From: an uncultured Mediterranea sp.
GTDB taxonomy: Bacteria > Bacteroidota > Bacteroidia > Bacteroidales > Bacteroidaceae
Direction of reading: 5' to 3'
Length of the DNA: 64,000 bases
Assembly (NCBI RefSeq): GCF_902493215.1
Contig: NZ_CABUOL010000006.1
Span: 122,834-186,833 of the forward strand
Shown here: positions 56,331 through 64,000 of the stretch, in pieces
Layout: each line of letters starts with the position of its first letter
Position numbering within the stretch: the first letter of the stretch is position 1
Translations under genes and position numbers: made by a program
The notes under the pieces: generated by a model
What the model was told of the DNA's origin: nothing
What the model saw: only the letters and a program-made list of their open reading frames with translations
Databases searched by the model: none

Positions 56331-56792
56331 ATGGAGAAAATAGACAATCTGGACCGTCAAATTTTGGAGATTATTTCCCAAAATGCCCGCATTCCGTTCA
56401 AGGATGTGGCAGCCGAGTGCGGTGTGTCACGCGCCGCCATACACCAACGCGTACAACGACTGATTGACTTGGGTGTCATTGTAGGCTCCGGTTACCACGT
56501 CAATCCCAAATCGCTGGGATACCGCACCTGCACGTACGTGGGAATCAAACTGGAGAGAGGCTCCATGTACAAGACCGTAGTGGCCGAGCTGAACAAGATT
56601 CCCGAAATCGTGGAATGTCACTTCACCACAGGCCCTTATACCATGCTGACCAAGGTATATGCCCGCGACAACGAGCATCTGATGGACCTGCTGAACAACA
56701 AGATGCAGGAAATACCCGGCGTTACGGCTACCGAAACTCTGATTTCGCTGGAGCAGAGCATCAAGAAAGAAATTCCTATCTGCCAGGAATAA
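56331..56792 (+). CDS. Lrp/AsnC-family transcriptional regulator
   Basis: A 153-residue feast/famine regulator. The helix-turn-helix is at residues about 4-50 (IDNLDRQILEIISQNARIPFKDVAAECGVSRAAIHQRVQRL), and the ligand-binding RAM domain follows (RTCTYVGIKLERGSMYKTVVAELNKIPEIVECHFTTGPYTMLTKVYARDNEHLMDLL). It probably senses an amino acid. ATG 56331 is chosen because the family N-terminus MEKIDNLDRQIL starts there. Confidence 0.93.
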   Translation: MEKIDNLDRQILEIISQNARIPFKDVAAECGVSRAAIHQRVQRLIDLGVIVGSGYHVNPKSLGYRTCTYVGIKLERGSMYKTVVAELNKIPEIVECHFTTGPYTMLTKVYARDNEHLMDLLNNKMQEIPGVTATETLISLEQSIKKEIPICQE

Positions 56793-56865
56793 TCTGTAAT
56801 CCGTCTTCATGACAACGGGTGGTGTGGCCGTTGCATCGCTACGTCCCCCTTGCCATGGAGGCTTT

Positions 56866-57192
56866 ATGCCCGATGTATATATGGAATTCTTGAGTGAATT
56901 TGGCCTTTCAGGCCTCTTTATCGGTATCTGCACGTTCCTGATTATCGGTCTTTTCCATCCCGTGGTAGTCAAGGCCGAGTATTATTGGGGTACCCGTTGC
57001 TGGTGGATTTTCCTGTTGTTGGGTATAGCTGGCGTAGTCGCATCTGTTTGCGTGGACAACATCCTGTTCTCTTCGCTGCTTGGTGTGTTCGCCTTCTCCT
57101 CCTTTTGGACCATCAAGGAAGTGTTCGAGCAGGAAGAACGTGTCAAGAAGGGCTGGTTCCCCAAGAACCCGAAACGCACATACAAGTTCTGA
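56866..57192 (+). CDS. DUF4491 small membrane protein
   Basis: A 108-residue protein with three hydrophobic helices (GLSGLFIGICTFLIIGLFHPVVVKAEYYWGTRCWWIFLLLGIAGVVASVCVDNILFSSLLGVFAFSSFWTIKEVFEQEERVKKGWFP). It fits the DUF4491 family, which has no known function and is common in Bacteroides. The start at 56866 has a GGAGG just upstream, unusual in this organism; a start at 56881 (MEFLSEFG) is equally close to the family N-terminus. Confidence 0.8.
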   Translation: MPDVYMEFLSEFGLSGLFIGICTFLIIGLFHPVVVKAEYYWGTRCWWIFLLLGIAGVVASVCVDNILFSSLLGVFAFSSFWTIKEVFEQEERVKKGWFPKNPKRTYKF

Positions 57193-57251
57193 CCCCTGCC
57201 TTTTTGTGGCATTTTTTTTCGGAACCCCTTGCATATATCAATGGAATATGC

Positions 57252-57259
57252 TAATTTTG
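57252..57259 (+). promoter_or_regulatory. Promoter -7 element for tRNA-Met
   Basis: TAATTTTG matches TAnnTTTG, about 25 bp upstream of the tRNA. Confidence 0.5.
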
Positions 57260-57284
57260 CACCGCTATCCCCAAAGGATACACC

Positions 57285-57358
57285 GGACTTGTAGCTCAGT
57301 TGGTTAGAGCAACAGACTCATAATCTGGAGGTCCCTGGTTCAAGCCCAGGCTGGTCCA
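57285..57358 (+). tRNA. tRNA-Met (CAT), probable integration site
   Basis: A 74-nt cloverleaf: acceptor GGACTTG/CTGGTCC with one T-T mismatch, D-arm GCTC-AGTTGGTTAGA-GC, anticodon loop CTCATAA giving anticodon CAT, T-arm CCTGG-TTCAAGC-CCAGG, discriminator A; no CCA is encoded. Its likeness to elongator tRNA-Met makes methionine more likely than lysidine-modified isoleucine. A tyrosine recombinase gene starts 140 bp downstream on the same strand, as expected for an element inserted at the tRNA 3' end. The gap 57359-57498 holds no gene but includes TAAACAGTAGTTTA, an inverted repeat. Confidence 0.93.
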
Positions 57359-57498
57359 CTGATAAATGCCTCATAAACAGTAGTTTATGGGGTTATTTTT
57401 TTATTGTACCGTATCTTTTGATTATTGAAAATCTGATAAAAACAGCCAATTTCTCCTTGTTGTTGACCTATTGTTGACCCCAAAAATTATAGGTTAAA

Positions 57499-58767
57499 AT
57501 GCTGACAATTAAAGCAGAAGTCCAACAGGACAAGCAAAGAAGTGATGGTACATACAACGTAAAGATGCGATTTACGCTAGACAGAAAGGTCAAAAGGTTA
57601 TCAACTAACCTGTTTGCAACTCCCCAAGACCTCACTAAATCTTTCAAATTTAAAGAAAACACTCCTATAAAAAAGGAAATAGATTGTCTTGTACTCTATT
57701 ACAGAGAACAGTGTGAAAAACTCCATTTAGACCAGAACAAATACACATTGGAAGAAATTATTAACTTCCTGAATGGTGAACAAGAAAAGCAACAAAATAT
57801 TGATTTTATAAAGTTCAGTCGTGAATGGATAGCTTCAGCAACTATAAAAGGTGCTCCTAATTATACTACTGCCATTAATGCTTTGGTACGGTTTGTAGGC
57901 AAGGAAGAATTGGATATAAACCTTATTACCTTAGATTTCTTGGAACAGTTCAAAGCATTCTTGATAGGAGAGCGTGATGTACGTACCAAGAAACTAATGC
58001 AGCAGGGTAAACGTGTTACTTCTAATCGTACCCTCTCCCTCTATTTGGTAAGCATTAAAAGGCTGTTCAATGAAGCCAAACACAAGTACAATAAGAAAGA
58101 CAAGAATCTCATCCTCATTCCTAACTCCCCATTTGAGGACTTCAAAATACCTAAACAGGAGGCTACCCGTAAGAGAGCTATTCCAGCCGACATCATTAAA
58201 AAGGTGTGGGAGCTACCCTATAAAGACATGAAGAAAGGCTATAAATCCACTTGTCGCTACAATTTGGCTAAGGATTGTTTCATTCTCTCATTCTGCCTTA
58301 TGGGAATCAATTCAGCAGACCTTTACAATGCTACTGAAATGAAAGGGAATACTATTATCTATAATAGAACCAAGACTAAGGCTCGCAGATTAGATGCTGC
58401 AAAGATGATGGTAGATATTCCTAAAATCGTGCAACCTCTCATAGAAAAGTACAAAGACAGTACAGGCAAACGGCTGTTTAACTTCTACCAATACTATGGG
58501 GATGAAAAGACCTTTAACAAAGCTATCAATTATGGTTTGAAAGAGATTGGTTCATTGTTAGAAGTGGATGATTTGGAATATTACGCAGCCCGCCATAGTT
58601 GGGCTACCATTGCATTGAATAAGGCGGGCATAGACAAATATATAGTTCATGCGGCTTTGAACCATATAGATGATTCTATGAAAGTGACTGATATTTATAT
58701 TGAACGTGATTTTGTGAACGAAAATAAAGCTAATGCCAAAGTGGTGAAATACGTGTTTGGTAAGTAG
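57499..58767 (+). CDS. Tyrosine recombinase (integrase) of a mobile element
   Basis: A 422-residue phage-type integrase. Residues about 1-100 are an arm-binding domain, about 100-215 a SAM-like core-binding domain (FIKFSREWIASATIKGAPNYTTAINALVRFVGK), and about 225-415 the catalytic domain. Box I reads CLMGINSADLYNA with Asn271 where the first catalytic Arg normally lies. Box II reads YYAARHSWATIA with Arg365 present but Tyr at the usual His position. His389 (LNHID) and the nucleophile Tyr400 (VTDIYIERD) are present. GIN-type integrases do occur in Bacteroidetes, so it may still be active. It directs integration next to tRNA-Met. Confidence 0.88.
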   Translation: MLTIKAEVQQDKQRSDGTYNVKMRFTLDRKVKRLSTNLFATPQDLTKSFKFKENTPIKKEIDCLVLYYREQCEKLHLDQNKYTLEEIINFLNGEQEKQQNIDFIKFSREWIASATIKGAPNYTTAINALVRFVGKEELDINLITLDFLEQFKAFLIGERDVRTKKLMQQGKRVTSNRTLSLYLVSIKRLFNEAKHKYNKKDKNLILIPNSPFEDFKIPKQEATRKRAIPADIIKKVWELPYKDMKKGYKSTCRYNLAKDCFILSFCLMGINSADLYNATEMKGNTIIYNRTKTKARRLDAAKMMVDIPKIVQPLIEKYKDSTGKRLFNFYQYYGDEKTFNKAINYGLKEIGSLLEVDDLEYYAARHSWATIALNKAGIDKYIVHAALNHIDDSMKVTDIYIERDFVNENKANAKVVKYVFGK

Positions 58768-58847
58768 ATTTGCAATTATCCCACTTGCAGCTATTGTGAG
58801 TGGGATTTTCTTTTTTTAATTTTGCTCCAAATATAAATTATGACATC

Positions 58848-59804
58848 ATGCTTGAAGTTGCATTTGACATACCAACGATAAAGAAGCTATATCCAGAACT
58901 TAATAGATGTTTTGGCTTTACTTATGCCGACATATCCAATGAACTAACCCAAGTCTATACCAAGAAAGTCTTCAATCTAACACCAGAAGAAAAAGAACTT
59001 GCCAACCAGTGTAAATCAGAAAATGGTTGGGGAGTGGATGCAACAAAGTTTGCTTTGGCTACCAATGAGAATATAGTAGTAACCGTTCCAGATAATTTTA
59101 ATCCTGCAACAATCATGGAATCGTATGTTACGGAACTTCATAATGATAATTTGGTTTCATGTGCATTGATATTCATGGCTGCACTTCTTTACAGGAACAG
59201 AATAACGGAGATTCCAATATCAGAGGGAGAATACGAGGAGATGCAATATCAACAATATATCCATGAAGTCAGACCAGATATGTTAAAACTCTACATTGCA
59301 CTCAATCAGCCCAAACAGAAAAATGGGAAAGACCTTATTACCGATATCAGAATTGCAGCAGGTGGTAATTCTCCGATACTTATCAATAATAAAGATGGTT
59401 GGTTAGAAAACAGCTTGAATGAATATCTGCACCAATATTTAGGAGTAAGCAGTGTGGAGGAAGCTCAAAAGGAGCTGGATATTATCTACGGAAATAAAAA
59501 AGTAGGCAATAAAATGATTGACCCCACTCAATCACTCTATATATGGGGAACATACCAATTGCTACAAAACACCCATTTAAAATCCACCAAAGAAAAAGTT
59601 CCAACAAGACCACAAGCCAATTTAATAGAATCATATTTGAGAGCTATTGAATTGATAGACGCTGACGACGTTACAACAGATGCCAACAATATAAGAAGCA
59701 GATTAAATTCATTCCTCAAAAAATATGATACGGTAGAAGCTCTATTAGATTACAAAACATTCAAATCATCACCTTATAATATAGGTGGAACAAAACTTTG
59801 GTAA
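58848..59804 (+). CDS. Hypothetical protein of the mobile element
   Basis: A 318-residue, mostly helical acidic protein (MLEVAFDIPTIKKLYPELNRCFGFTYADISNELTQVYTKK ... VSCALIFMAALLYRNRITEIPISEGEYEEM). There are no recognisable motifs or membrane segments. In its context after an integrase it resembles cargo or accessory genes of Bacteroides mobile elements. The start MLEVAF is preferred over an in-frame ATG 48 bp upstream. It ends at a terminator hairpin. Confidence 0.65.
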   Translation: MLEVAFDIPTIKKLYPELNRCFGFTYADISNELTQVYTKKVFNLTPEEKELANQCKSENGWGVDATKFALATNENIVVTVPDNFNPATIMESYVTELHNDNLVSCALIFMAALLYRNRITEIPISEGEYEEMQYQQYIHEVRPDMLKLYIALNQPKQKNGKDLITDIRIAAGGNSPILINNKDGWLENSLNEYLHQYLGVSSVEEAQKELDIIYGNKKVGNKMIDPTQSLYIWGTYQLLQNTHLKSTKEKVPTRPQANLIESYLRAIELIDADDVTTDANNIRSRLNSFLKKYDTVEALLDYKTFKSSPYNIGGTKLW

Positions 59805-59822
59805 ATAATACTTTTCCTACTT

Positions 59823-59862
59823 AAAAGGCGATTCTTGCAGTGGTAAAGAATTGCCTTTTTCT
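59823..59862 (+). terminator. Terminator after the 318-residue hypothetical gene
   Basis: AAAAGGCGATTCTT pairs with AAGAATTGCCTTTT, with one mismatch and a loop of about 10 bases, followed by TTCTTTG. Confidence 0.82.
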
Positions 59863-59901
59863 TTGTTCCCTTTTTTACCAATTTGCCCTATTCAAATGCT
59901 C

Positions 59902-59909
59902 TACTTTTG
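59902..59909 (+). promoter_or_regulatory. Promoter -7 element for the 88-residue protein gene
   Basis: TACTTTTG (TAnnTTTG), with TTTG 16 bp upstream, about 63 bp before the start at 59972. Confidence 0.5.
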
Positions 59910-59971
59910 CAGCGCTTTCAGAAAGCTGATAGGCATGTTGCCACAGACTAATCCCTGAAAGTAGAAAAATC

Positions 59972-60238
59972 ATGCAAAAAATAGAATTTCAAAAAGAGAT
60001 TGAAAAGAGCCTTGAAGCCCTGTCCATCATTAATTCATGCGTTCAAAATGTCAGCTATGACAAAGAAGTAACAAAAGAGGTCATTAAAAAGTTGAAAGAA
60101 GATTATGGGGATCCCGACAGCTCATTTGAGGATGTAGTAGAGGATTTTATTTTCAACATTGAAGATGATTGGAACGGCATTGTTAACAATTTGAAAGAAG
60201 TGGCTTTTGAGATGCGACAAGAGCAGCCAGAATTGTAA
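59972..60238 (+). CDS. Small acidic hypothetical protein
   Basis: An 88-residue, charged, helical protein (MQKIEFQKEIEKSLEALSII ... DSSFEDVVEDFIFNIEDDWNGIVNNLKEVAFEMRQEQPEL). Its family is not recognised. It has its own promoter and terminator, so it is probably real. Small acidic proteins of this kind in mobile elements can be anti-defence or partner-control factors, but nothing here proves that. Confidence 0.55.
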   Translation: MQKIEFQKEIEKSLEALSIINSCVQNVSYDKEVTKEVIKKLKEDYGDPDSSFEDVVEDFIFNIEDDWNGIVNNLKEVAFEMRQEQPEL

Positions 60239-60256
60239 GTCCTTTAAATTAACAGT

Positions 60257-60277
60257 CCTCCCCATAAAGGGGAGGCT
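60257..60277 (+). terminator. Terminator after the 88-residue gene
   Basis: Stem CCTCCCC/GGGGAGG with loop ATAAA, followed by CTTCTTGT. Confidence 0.75.
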
Positions 60278-60343
60278 TCTTGTGGTAAACAATACATTTA
60301 AACTTGCAGATATTCTTTACCAACTCACCCCCAAAGAACATCA

Positions 60344-60351
60344 TACCTTTG
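60344..60351 (+). promoter_or_regulatory. Promoter -7 element for the 161-residue gene
   Basis: TACCTTTG (TAnnTTTG). The transcribed leader of about 95 nt contains the palindrome GGTGCGCACC (about 60373-60382) and an inverted repeat ATTACC ... GGGTAAT with inner CCTGC/GCAGG (about 60391-60422), which may be a regulatory structure. Confidence 0.5.
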
Positions 60352-60449
60352 CAGCGTAATCAGAAACAAAACGGTGCGCACCATTTGTAGATTACCTGCG
60401 AGCCCTTGCAGGATAAGGGTAATAACTAATAACAATAAAACGAACAGAG

Positions 60450-60935
60450 ATGAACTTTAAGATTATCGGGACATCAGTCCCACAGGTAGAGAAGTACGAT
60501 AACCAAGGTGCGCACAATGCCATCAAGTCAATGATGCAGAGAAAAGAAACCCTAAGCATCAGACTATACACCGACAAGGAGAACTATCCTTGCATCTGGA
60601 TTGAATCCTACAATGTGGCTGGCTTCAAGTACTATGTCAACCCATCTTCTTTCAAATGGATATACACTTATCTGACAACAGGTGAGAGTGAAGATGGAGG
60701 AGTTAACCCTACGGAACTCAATCCGTACACTGCGGATGAGGACAGCAATTTCCAGCTATCCATTCTGAAACAGCTTATTGAGGCGGGCAAACGTGTGCAG
60801 TTTGTTCCTTTGTTCCGTGAGGTCAACAACTACATCAGTGCGACAAGTGCTTTCTTACGTGGTAAGATATACTTCCGAGTAGAACGTACGGATGAACTTT
60901 TGGATTACCTGCGTGAAAAGGAGGCTATAATCTGA
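60450..60935 (+). CDS. Hypothetical protein of the mobile element
   Basis: A 161-residue protein with a mixed alpha/beta pattern (NFKIIGTSVPQVEKYDNQGAHNAIKSMMQRKETLSIRLYTDKENYPCIWIESY, IEAGKRVQFVPLFREVNNYISATSAFLRGKIYFRVERTDELLDYL). Its family is not recognised. It is followed by the helicase-like gene 58 bp downstream and may be cotranscribed with it. Confidence 0.55.
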   Translation: MNFKIIGTSVPQVEKYDNQGAHNAIKSMMQRKETLSIRLYTDKENYPCIWIESYNVAGFKYYVNPSSFKWIYTYLTTGESEDGGVNPTELNPYTADEDSNFQLSILKQLIEAGKRVQFVPLFREVNNYISATSAFLRGKIYFRVERTDELLDYLREKEAII

Positions 60936-60993
60936 TTATTACCAACCAGAAGAGCGGGAGTTAAAGCTCCCCTCTTCTCAAACAGAAACCAAG

Positions 60994-62790
60994 ATGAATA
61001 CTACATATATCAATATTGAAAAGGAACAAAGCGGGAAGATTCAATATCTGACAGAAGTCTTACCTCAAATTCCTACCAACACTATTCTATACAAGAAACT
61101 AACGGGGCTTGGAGCGACTTATGGAGAACTGAAAGCTGATAGAAACTCCATCATATTAGAACCAAATGTTCCAGTGATAAAAGGCAAATGCAAAGACCCG
61201 AAACATACGGGCGACAACCTTTTTGGAGTTTACGAGAATGTGACTGTGGAGAGAATCGTAAAATACCTGCAAGCAAGTAAGGACAAGCATATAAAACTAC
61301 TATCTACTCCAGAAAGCTTCTCTAAGATTAAATCTGCATTTGACGAGTTGGATATGGATATTTACTCAACCTGTTACCTATTATTCGATGAATGCCATAA
61401 GATAGTAAAGGATGTCGATTACAGAGAGGATATAACATTACCTTTCGATGATTTCTTCATGTTCGAGAACAAAGGGCTTGTGTCTGCCACTCCGCTGGAT
61501 TTCACCGACCCCAGATTCTTTAAGCAGAAATTTCAGATAATGGAGATTCAACCTAACTTCGAATATGCCCAGCCATTAAACCTTTACCATACTAATAATG
61601 TGCTACAGGAATTAAAGAAACGAATCGGCAATGTAGAAAAACCGATATTTCTCTTTATCAACTCTACGGAAACTATTTATTCAATTATGGATAAACTGGA
61701 TATTCTGGAGCAATCAACAGTTTTCTGTGCATCCAATAGCGTAACAAGTTTGAAGGACAAGAAGTTTACCAACGCATATTCAGACTGGGATGCTGGCAAA
61801 ATGAAGCGGTTCAATTTTCTTACGAGTAGATTCTTTAATGCTCTGGATATAGAACTGGATTTTCTTCCAGAAGTGTTTATTGTAACTGATACTACCATGG
61901 CAAGCCAAAGCATGGTTGACCCATTTACTGACACAATACAGATAATCGGTCGTTTCAGAAATGGAATTGCATCTGCAAACCATATCACCAATACTGACTA
62001 CAATTTCTCTGTAAGGTCTAAAGCGCAGTTACAATATATGATAGGTGTGTTTGAGCAGGTTTATGGGATGATGAAAACCTGTTACGATAATGCAACAACA
62101 GATGAAGCAAGGGATGCTTACAAAGCCATATTAGACACCCATCCCTTTAAATTCATGCTGAATAGAAACGGTGAGAAGAACTGGTTCAAGATAGACAACT
62201 ATATTACAGATGCAATTGTACAAGGTTACTATAACAGCTTCGATATGCTGGCCAAGACATATAGGCAATGTAAATCTTTCAAAGCCAGTTGTGAATCGCA
62301 AATCTATCCCTTAGGTGATTTGGAAAGATTGAAACGAGAAAATAAATCTGCCAGCATCAAGGCAAAGCGTAAAGAAATAGTTAAGCAATTGGAAATGTTG
62401 AAAGGAGACGAAACCAGCATAGCAATGGAACATAAAAGAGAACTTATCCGAACTGACGCTTTCATAGTAGAAGCCTATGAAGAGTTGGGGAGAGAGAAGA
62501 TTGAAGAATTGAATTATTCCCAATCCAAAATCAGAGAAGCCATGATTCTTAAACGATACAATGAAAAGCGCAAAGGTTCAGAGTTTGTTGAAATGGTAAA
62601 GAACAGGTTCAAGGCAGGACAGGCATACGAGCTGTCCGACATAAGCAAAACAAGGGATGAAATATATAAGCTAATGAATATGCCATCTGTAAAGAAGAAA
62701 CCTAAAGACTTTCTCGGAGAGTTTTTCAAATGCAAGGACAGTTGGAAGAACAGGCAGCGGGCTTTATTCTTAGAATATGAGAAGCTTTAG
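60994..62790 (+). CDS. SF2 helicase-like protein with degenerate Walker A motif
   Basis: A 598-residue protein with the helicase superfamily 2 layout. Motif I reads KLTGLGATYGE (residues about 35-45), so the P-loop Lys-Thr is replaced by Ala-Thr. Motif II is DECH (about 132-135), motif III is SAT (164-166), and motif VI is QIIGRFR (316-322). The C-terminal 180 residues are highly charged and coiled-coil-like. GATT/GATY-type helicase relatives occur in Bacteroidetes phages and mobile elements. It could act in element replication. Whether it hydrolyses ATP is doubtful without the lysine. Confidence 0.75.
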   Translation: MNTTYINIEKEQSGKIQYLTEVLPQIPTNTILYKKLTGLGATYGELKADRNSIILEPNVPVIKGKCKDPKHTGDNLFGVYENVTVERIVKYLQASKDKHIKLLSTPESFSKIKSAFDELDMDIYSTCYLLFDECHKIVKDVDYREDITLPFDDFFMFENKGLVSATPLDFTDPRFFKQKFQIMEIQPNFEYAQPLNLYHTNNVLQELKKRIGNVEKPIFLFINSTETIYSIMDKLDILEQSTVFCASNSVTSLKDKKFTNAYSDWDAGKMKRFNFLTSRFFNALDIELDFLPEVFIVTDTTMASQSMVDPFTDTIQIIGRFRNGIASANHITNTDYNFSVRSKAQLQYMIGVFEQVYGMMKTCYDNATTDEARDAYKAILDTHPFKFMLNRNGEKNWFKIDNYITDAIVQGYYNSFDMLAKTYRQCKSFKASCESQIYPLGDLERLKRENKSASIKAKRKEIVKQLEMLKGDETSIAMEHKRELIRTDAFIVEAYEELGREKIEELNYSQSKIREAMILKRYNEKRKGSEFVEMVKNRFKAGQAYELSDISKTRDEIYKLMNMPSVKKKPKDFLGEFFKCKDSWKNRQRALFLEYEKL

Positions 62791-63073
62791 ACAGATACAA
62801 CATTTTATCATAAAACCTCTTATTATAACCCCTTTTCTAAAAATGTTGTACTTGCCCGAAATGAAAGTCCAGATTCAATTTATCTGGATTTTCTTCTGGG
62901 CTACAATACAGGCATACCAATAGTTTGAAGTCTGAATATCCTCAAATTAGAAATTCCAATGTGTGACCCTAAGATTAGTTCCCCACCTATAAAGTAACTA
63001 CCTTTATACTACCTCAAGCAGATATTCCCGCTAACAAGATTTCCCCATTTACAAACCATTCAATATTTCTAAA
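62791..63073. other. Intergenic region after the helicase-like gene
   Basis: It contains a probable terminator near 62864-62895 (GTCCAGA/TCTGGAT then TTTTCTT) and an inverted repeat TATAAAGTA/TACCTTTATA near 62990-63012. No other gene is visible. It may contain the promoter or origin region for the small replication-type genes downstream. Confidence 0.45.
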
Positions 63074-63247
63074 ATGCAGGAATTTACTTATGAGCAAATC
63101 AGAGAAAAAGCACTAAGACAAGGAGTAAAAGATAACAGAGTTCATATAGGTTTATGGGCTAATATTAATAACTATCTAAAGACAAGGAGAAAGAAAAATG
63201 GAAAGGTTACTATCTATTATATCTCATTGCAGAAACTGGCTTATTAA
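63074..63247 (+). CDS. Small basic hypothetical protein
   Basis: A 57-residue reading frame (MQEFTYEQIREKALRQGVKD, then VHIGLWANINNYLKTRRKKNG). It is lysine/arginine-rich with a helix-like start and is preceded by an A-rich stretch. I recognise no family. The spacing to the next small gene (22 bp) suggests one transcript. Confidence is limited by its size. Confidence 0.4.
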   Translation: MQEFTYEQIREKALRQGVKDNRVHIGLWANINNYLKTRRKKNGKVTIYYISLQKLAY

Positions 63248-63268
63248 CTTACTAGTGTTTGAATTGAT

Positions 63269-63454
63269 ATGATAATTCATTTGCCAACTGGAAAGAAGTT
63301 CAACAACCGAAAGGAAGCCAAGATTTATTTTGGCACAGCCTACTATTATAAGATGGAACGAGAAAAGAAAGATTTATTGTTTACCCATAATGTTCAATCA
63401 GCTACTAATGAATATGAAGATACCCCAAAGACACCTGCAAAACAGAACAAGTAA
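63269..63454 (+). CDS. Small hypothetical protein
   Basis: A 61-residue protein (MIIHLPTGKKFNNRKEAKIY, then KMEREKKDLLF and TPKTPAKQNK). It overlaps the start of the next gene in another frame by about 40 bp, a common arrangement upstream of replication initiator genes in Bacteroidetes mobile elements. Its function is unknown. Confidence 0.45.
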   Translation: MIIHLPTGKKFNNRKEAKIYFGTAYYYKMEREKKDLLFTHNVQSATNEYEDTPKTPAKQNK

Positions 63455-63977
63455 CATAAGGCAGGAATATGCCACCATCAATAAATCCATTTTGGACAAA
63501 CTCAACCCATCCAATCTATACAGATTCTTCTGCTTGTCCTTATATAGAAATGACTATTATAAAGTCAGATGGAGAATAAAGGATTTAGCCAAACATACTG
63601 GAGAAAGCGAGGACGCACTAAAGAACTTCAATAAAGACATGGAAGCCGTACTGGTTAGAAAGAGATATTCAGAACCAATAAACCATCCTGTTTACAAGTT
63701 CACGGTGAGAAGTCTTTACTGCATACCACCCATAGAGCACCCCAATTTTATAACCATATCCTGCCTCTTTATGAAAGTGAATTTGAGTGTAAAAGTGAAA
63801 GGATATTATATCAAGCTCTTATTGATAGCAGACAATAACAAGATCTTTCTTTCAACTAACAAGCTGGCAACTAAATTGGGAATGGGCAAAAAGAATATTG
63901 AAAGTTACAATCTGGATTTATATAATGCAGGACTATTAAAATTTTGGCAGTTATATACTATTCTACACAACTGGTAG
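63414..63977 (+). CDS. Helix-turn-helix, replication-type protein
   Basis: A protein of about 187 residues (start within 63408-63414; an ATG at 63330 would overlap the upstream gene more). It contains two winged-helix-like segments: VRWRIKDLAKHTGESEDALKNFNKDMEAV and IFLSTNKLATKLGMGKKNIESYNLDLYNAGLL. That duplicated layout resembles replication initiators or regulators of mobile elements. The stop lies inside a perfect inverted repeat (63947-63988). The identity is tentative. Confidence 0.5.
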   Translation: MKIPQRHLQNRTSNIRQEYATINKSILDKLNPSNLYRFFCLSLYRNDYYKVRWRIKDLAKHTGESEDALKNFNKDMEAVLVRKRYSEPINHPVYKFTVRSLYCIPPIEHPNFITISCLFMKVNLSVKVKGYYIKLLLIADNNKIFLSTNKLATKLGMGKKNIESYNLDLYNAGLLKFWQLYTILHNW

Positions 63978-63988
63978 TATATAACTGC
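63947..63988. repeat. Perfect 14-bp inverted repeat overlapping a gene end
   Basis: GCAGTTATATACTA and its exact complement TAGTATATAACTGC, separated by 14 bp, span the last codons and the stop of the replication-type gene. No T-tract follows within the window. It could be a terminator, a protein-binding site or an origin component. Confidence 0.7.
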
Positions 63989-64000
63989 ACTTGTTGTTAA

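Overview
The window reads as chromosomal DNA of a gut-type Bacteroidales bacterium (Bacteroides in the broad sense), fairly GC-rich except for two AT-richer blocks. The evidence is a fumarate reductase with a fused five-helix cytochrome b subunit, SSC-type lipoproteins, a DUF4369/TlpA-like lipoprotein, a DUF4491 protein, Lrp and FKBP genes of Bacteroidales type, and the Bacteroides promoter element TAnnTTTG upstream of about twenty genes. The species cannot be named from the sequence alone.

Region 1 (1-33 kb) is mostly core genome. It holds the end of a CDF metal transporter; an epimerase/PAP2 lipid-enzyme pair; dusB divergent from a U32-family tRNA-hydroxylation-type protein; a thioesterase and dprA; and the frdCAB operon. 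Between dprA and frdB lies an intergenic region with an FNR-like palindrome, duplicated operators and a terminator, which I read as a candidate small RNA gene. Further on come a second PAP2 phosphatase; an XRE-cupin regulator, PL8 polysaccharide lyase and acyl-CoA synthetase trio; luxS-pfs; a YfhO protein; a minus-strand run aroQ-pyk-methyltransferase-rbfA-LolE-type permease; xerD; two lipoproteins; comM; and an ADP-forming acyl-CoA synthetase.

Region 2 (33.2-38.4 kb) is the most unusual part. It looks like a five-gene operon that starts AT-rich: a divergent LanC-like protein without recognisable zinc ligands, a glycosyltransferase coupled by a TAATG overlap, a cysteine-free 159-residue protein whose N-terminus resembles Bacteroidetes peptide leaders, a secreted erythromycin-esterase-like protein, and a small secreted protein of unknown function. 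I propose it as a peptide or protein modification locus of unknown product.

Region 3 (38.4-57.2 kb) contains a PepSY-like lipoprotein, metG, an AlbA_2/Schlafen-type regulator, and an exopolysaccharide or O-antigen cluster (flippase, six glycosyltransferases, wecB and wecC for ManNAcA). These are followed by a sirtuin, two FKBP isomerases, an Lrp regulator and a DUF4491 protein.

Region 4 (57.3 kb to the end) is an AT-rich mobile element beside tRNA-Met(CAT). It has a tyrosine recombinase with unusual active-site boxes, several genes of unknown function, a degenerate SF2 helicase and small replication-type proteins. It continues past the window.

Two kinds of non-coding structure recur. (a) Intergenic arrays of short, mostly self-complementary motifs repeat with a period of 21-22 bp at 2.4, 10.7, 16.3, 32.7-32.9 and 53.7 kb, with a different motif at nearly every locus. 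(b) Imperfect hairpins built from repeated short words (ATGGATAATTGA-type or GGTTAGTGG-type) fill whole intergenic gaps between co-directional or convergent genes.
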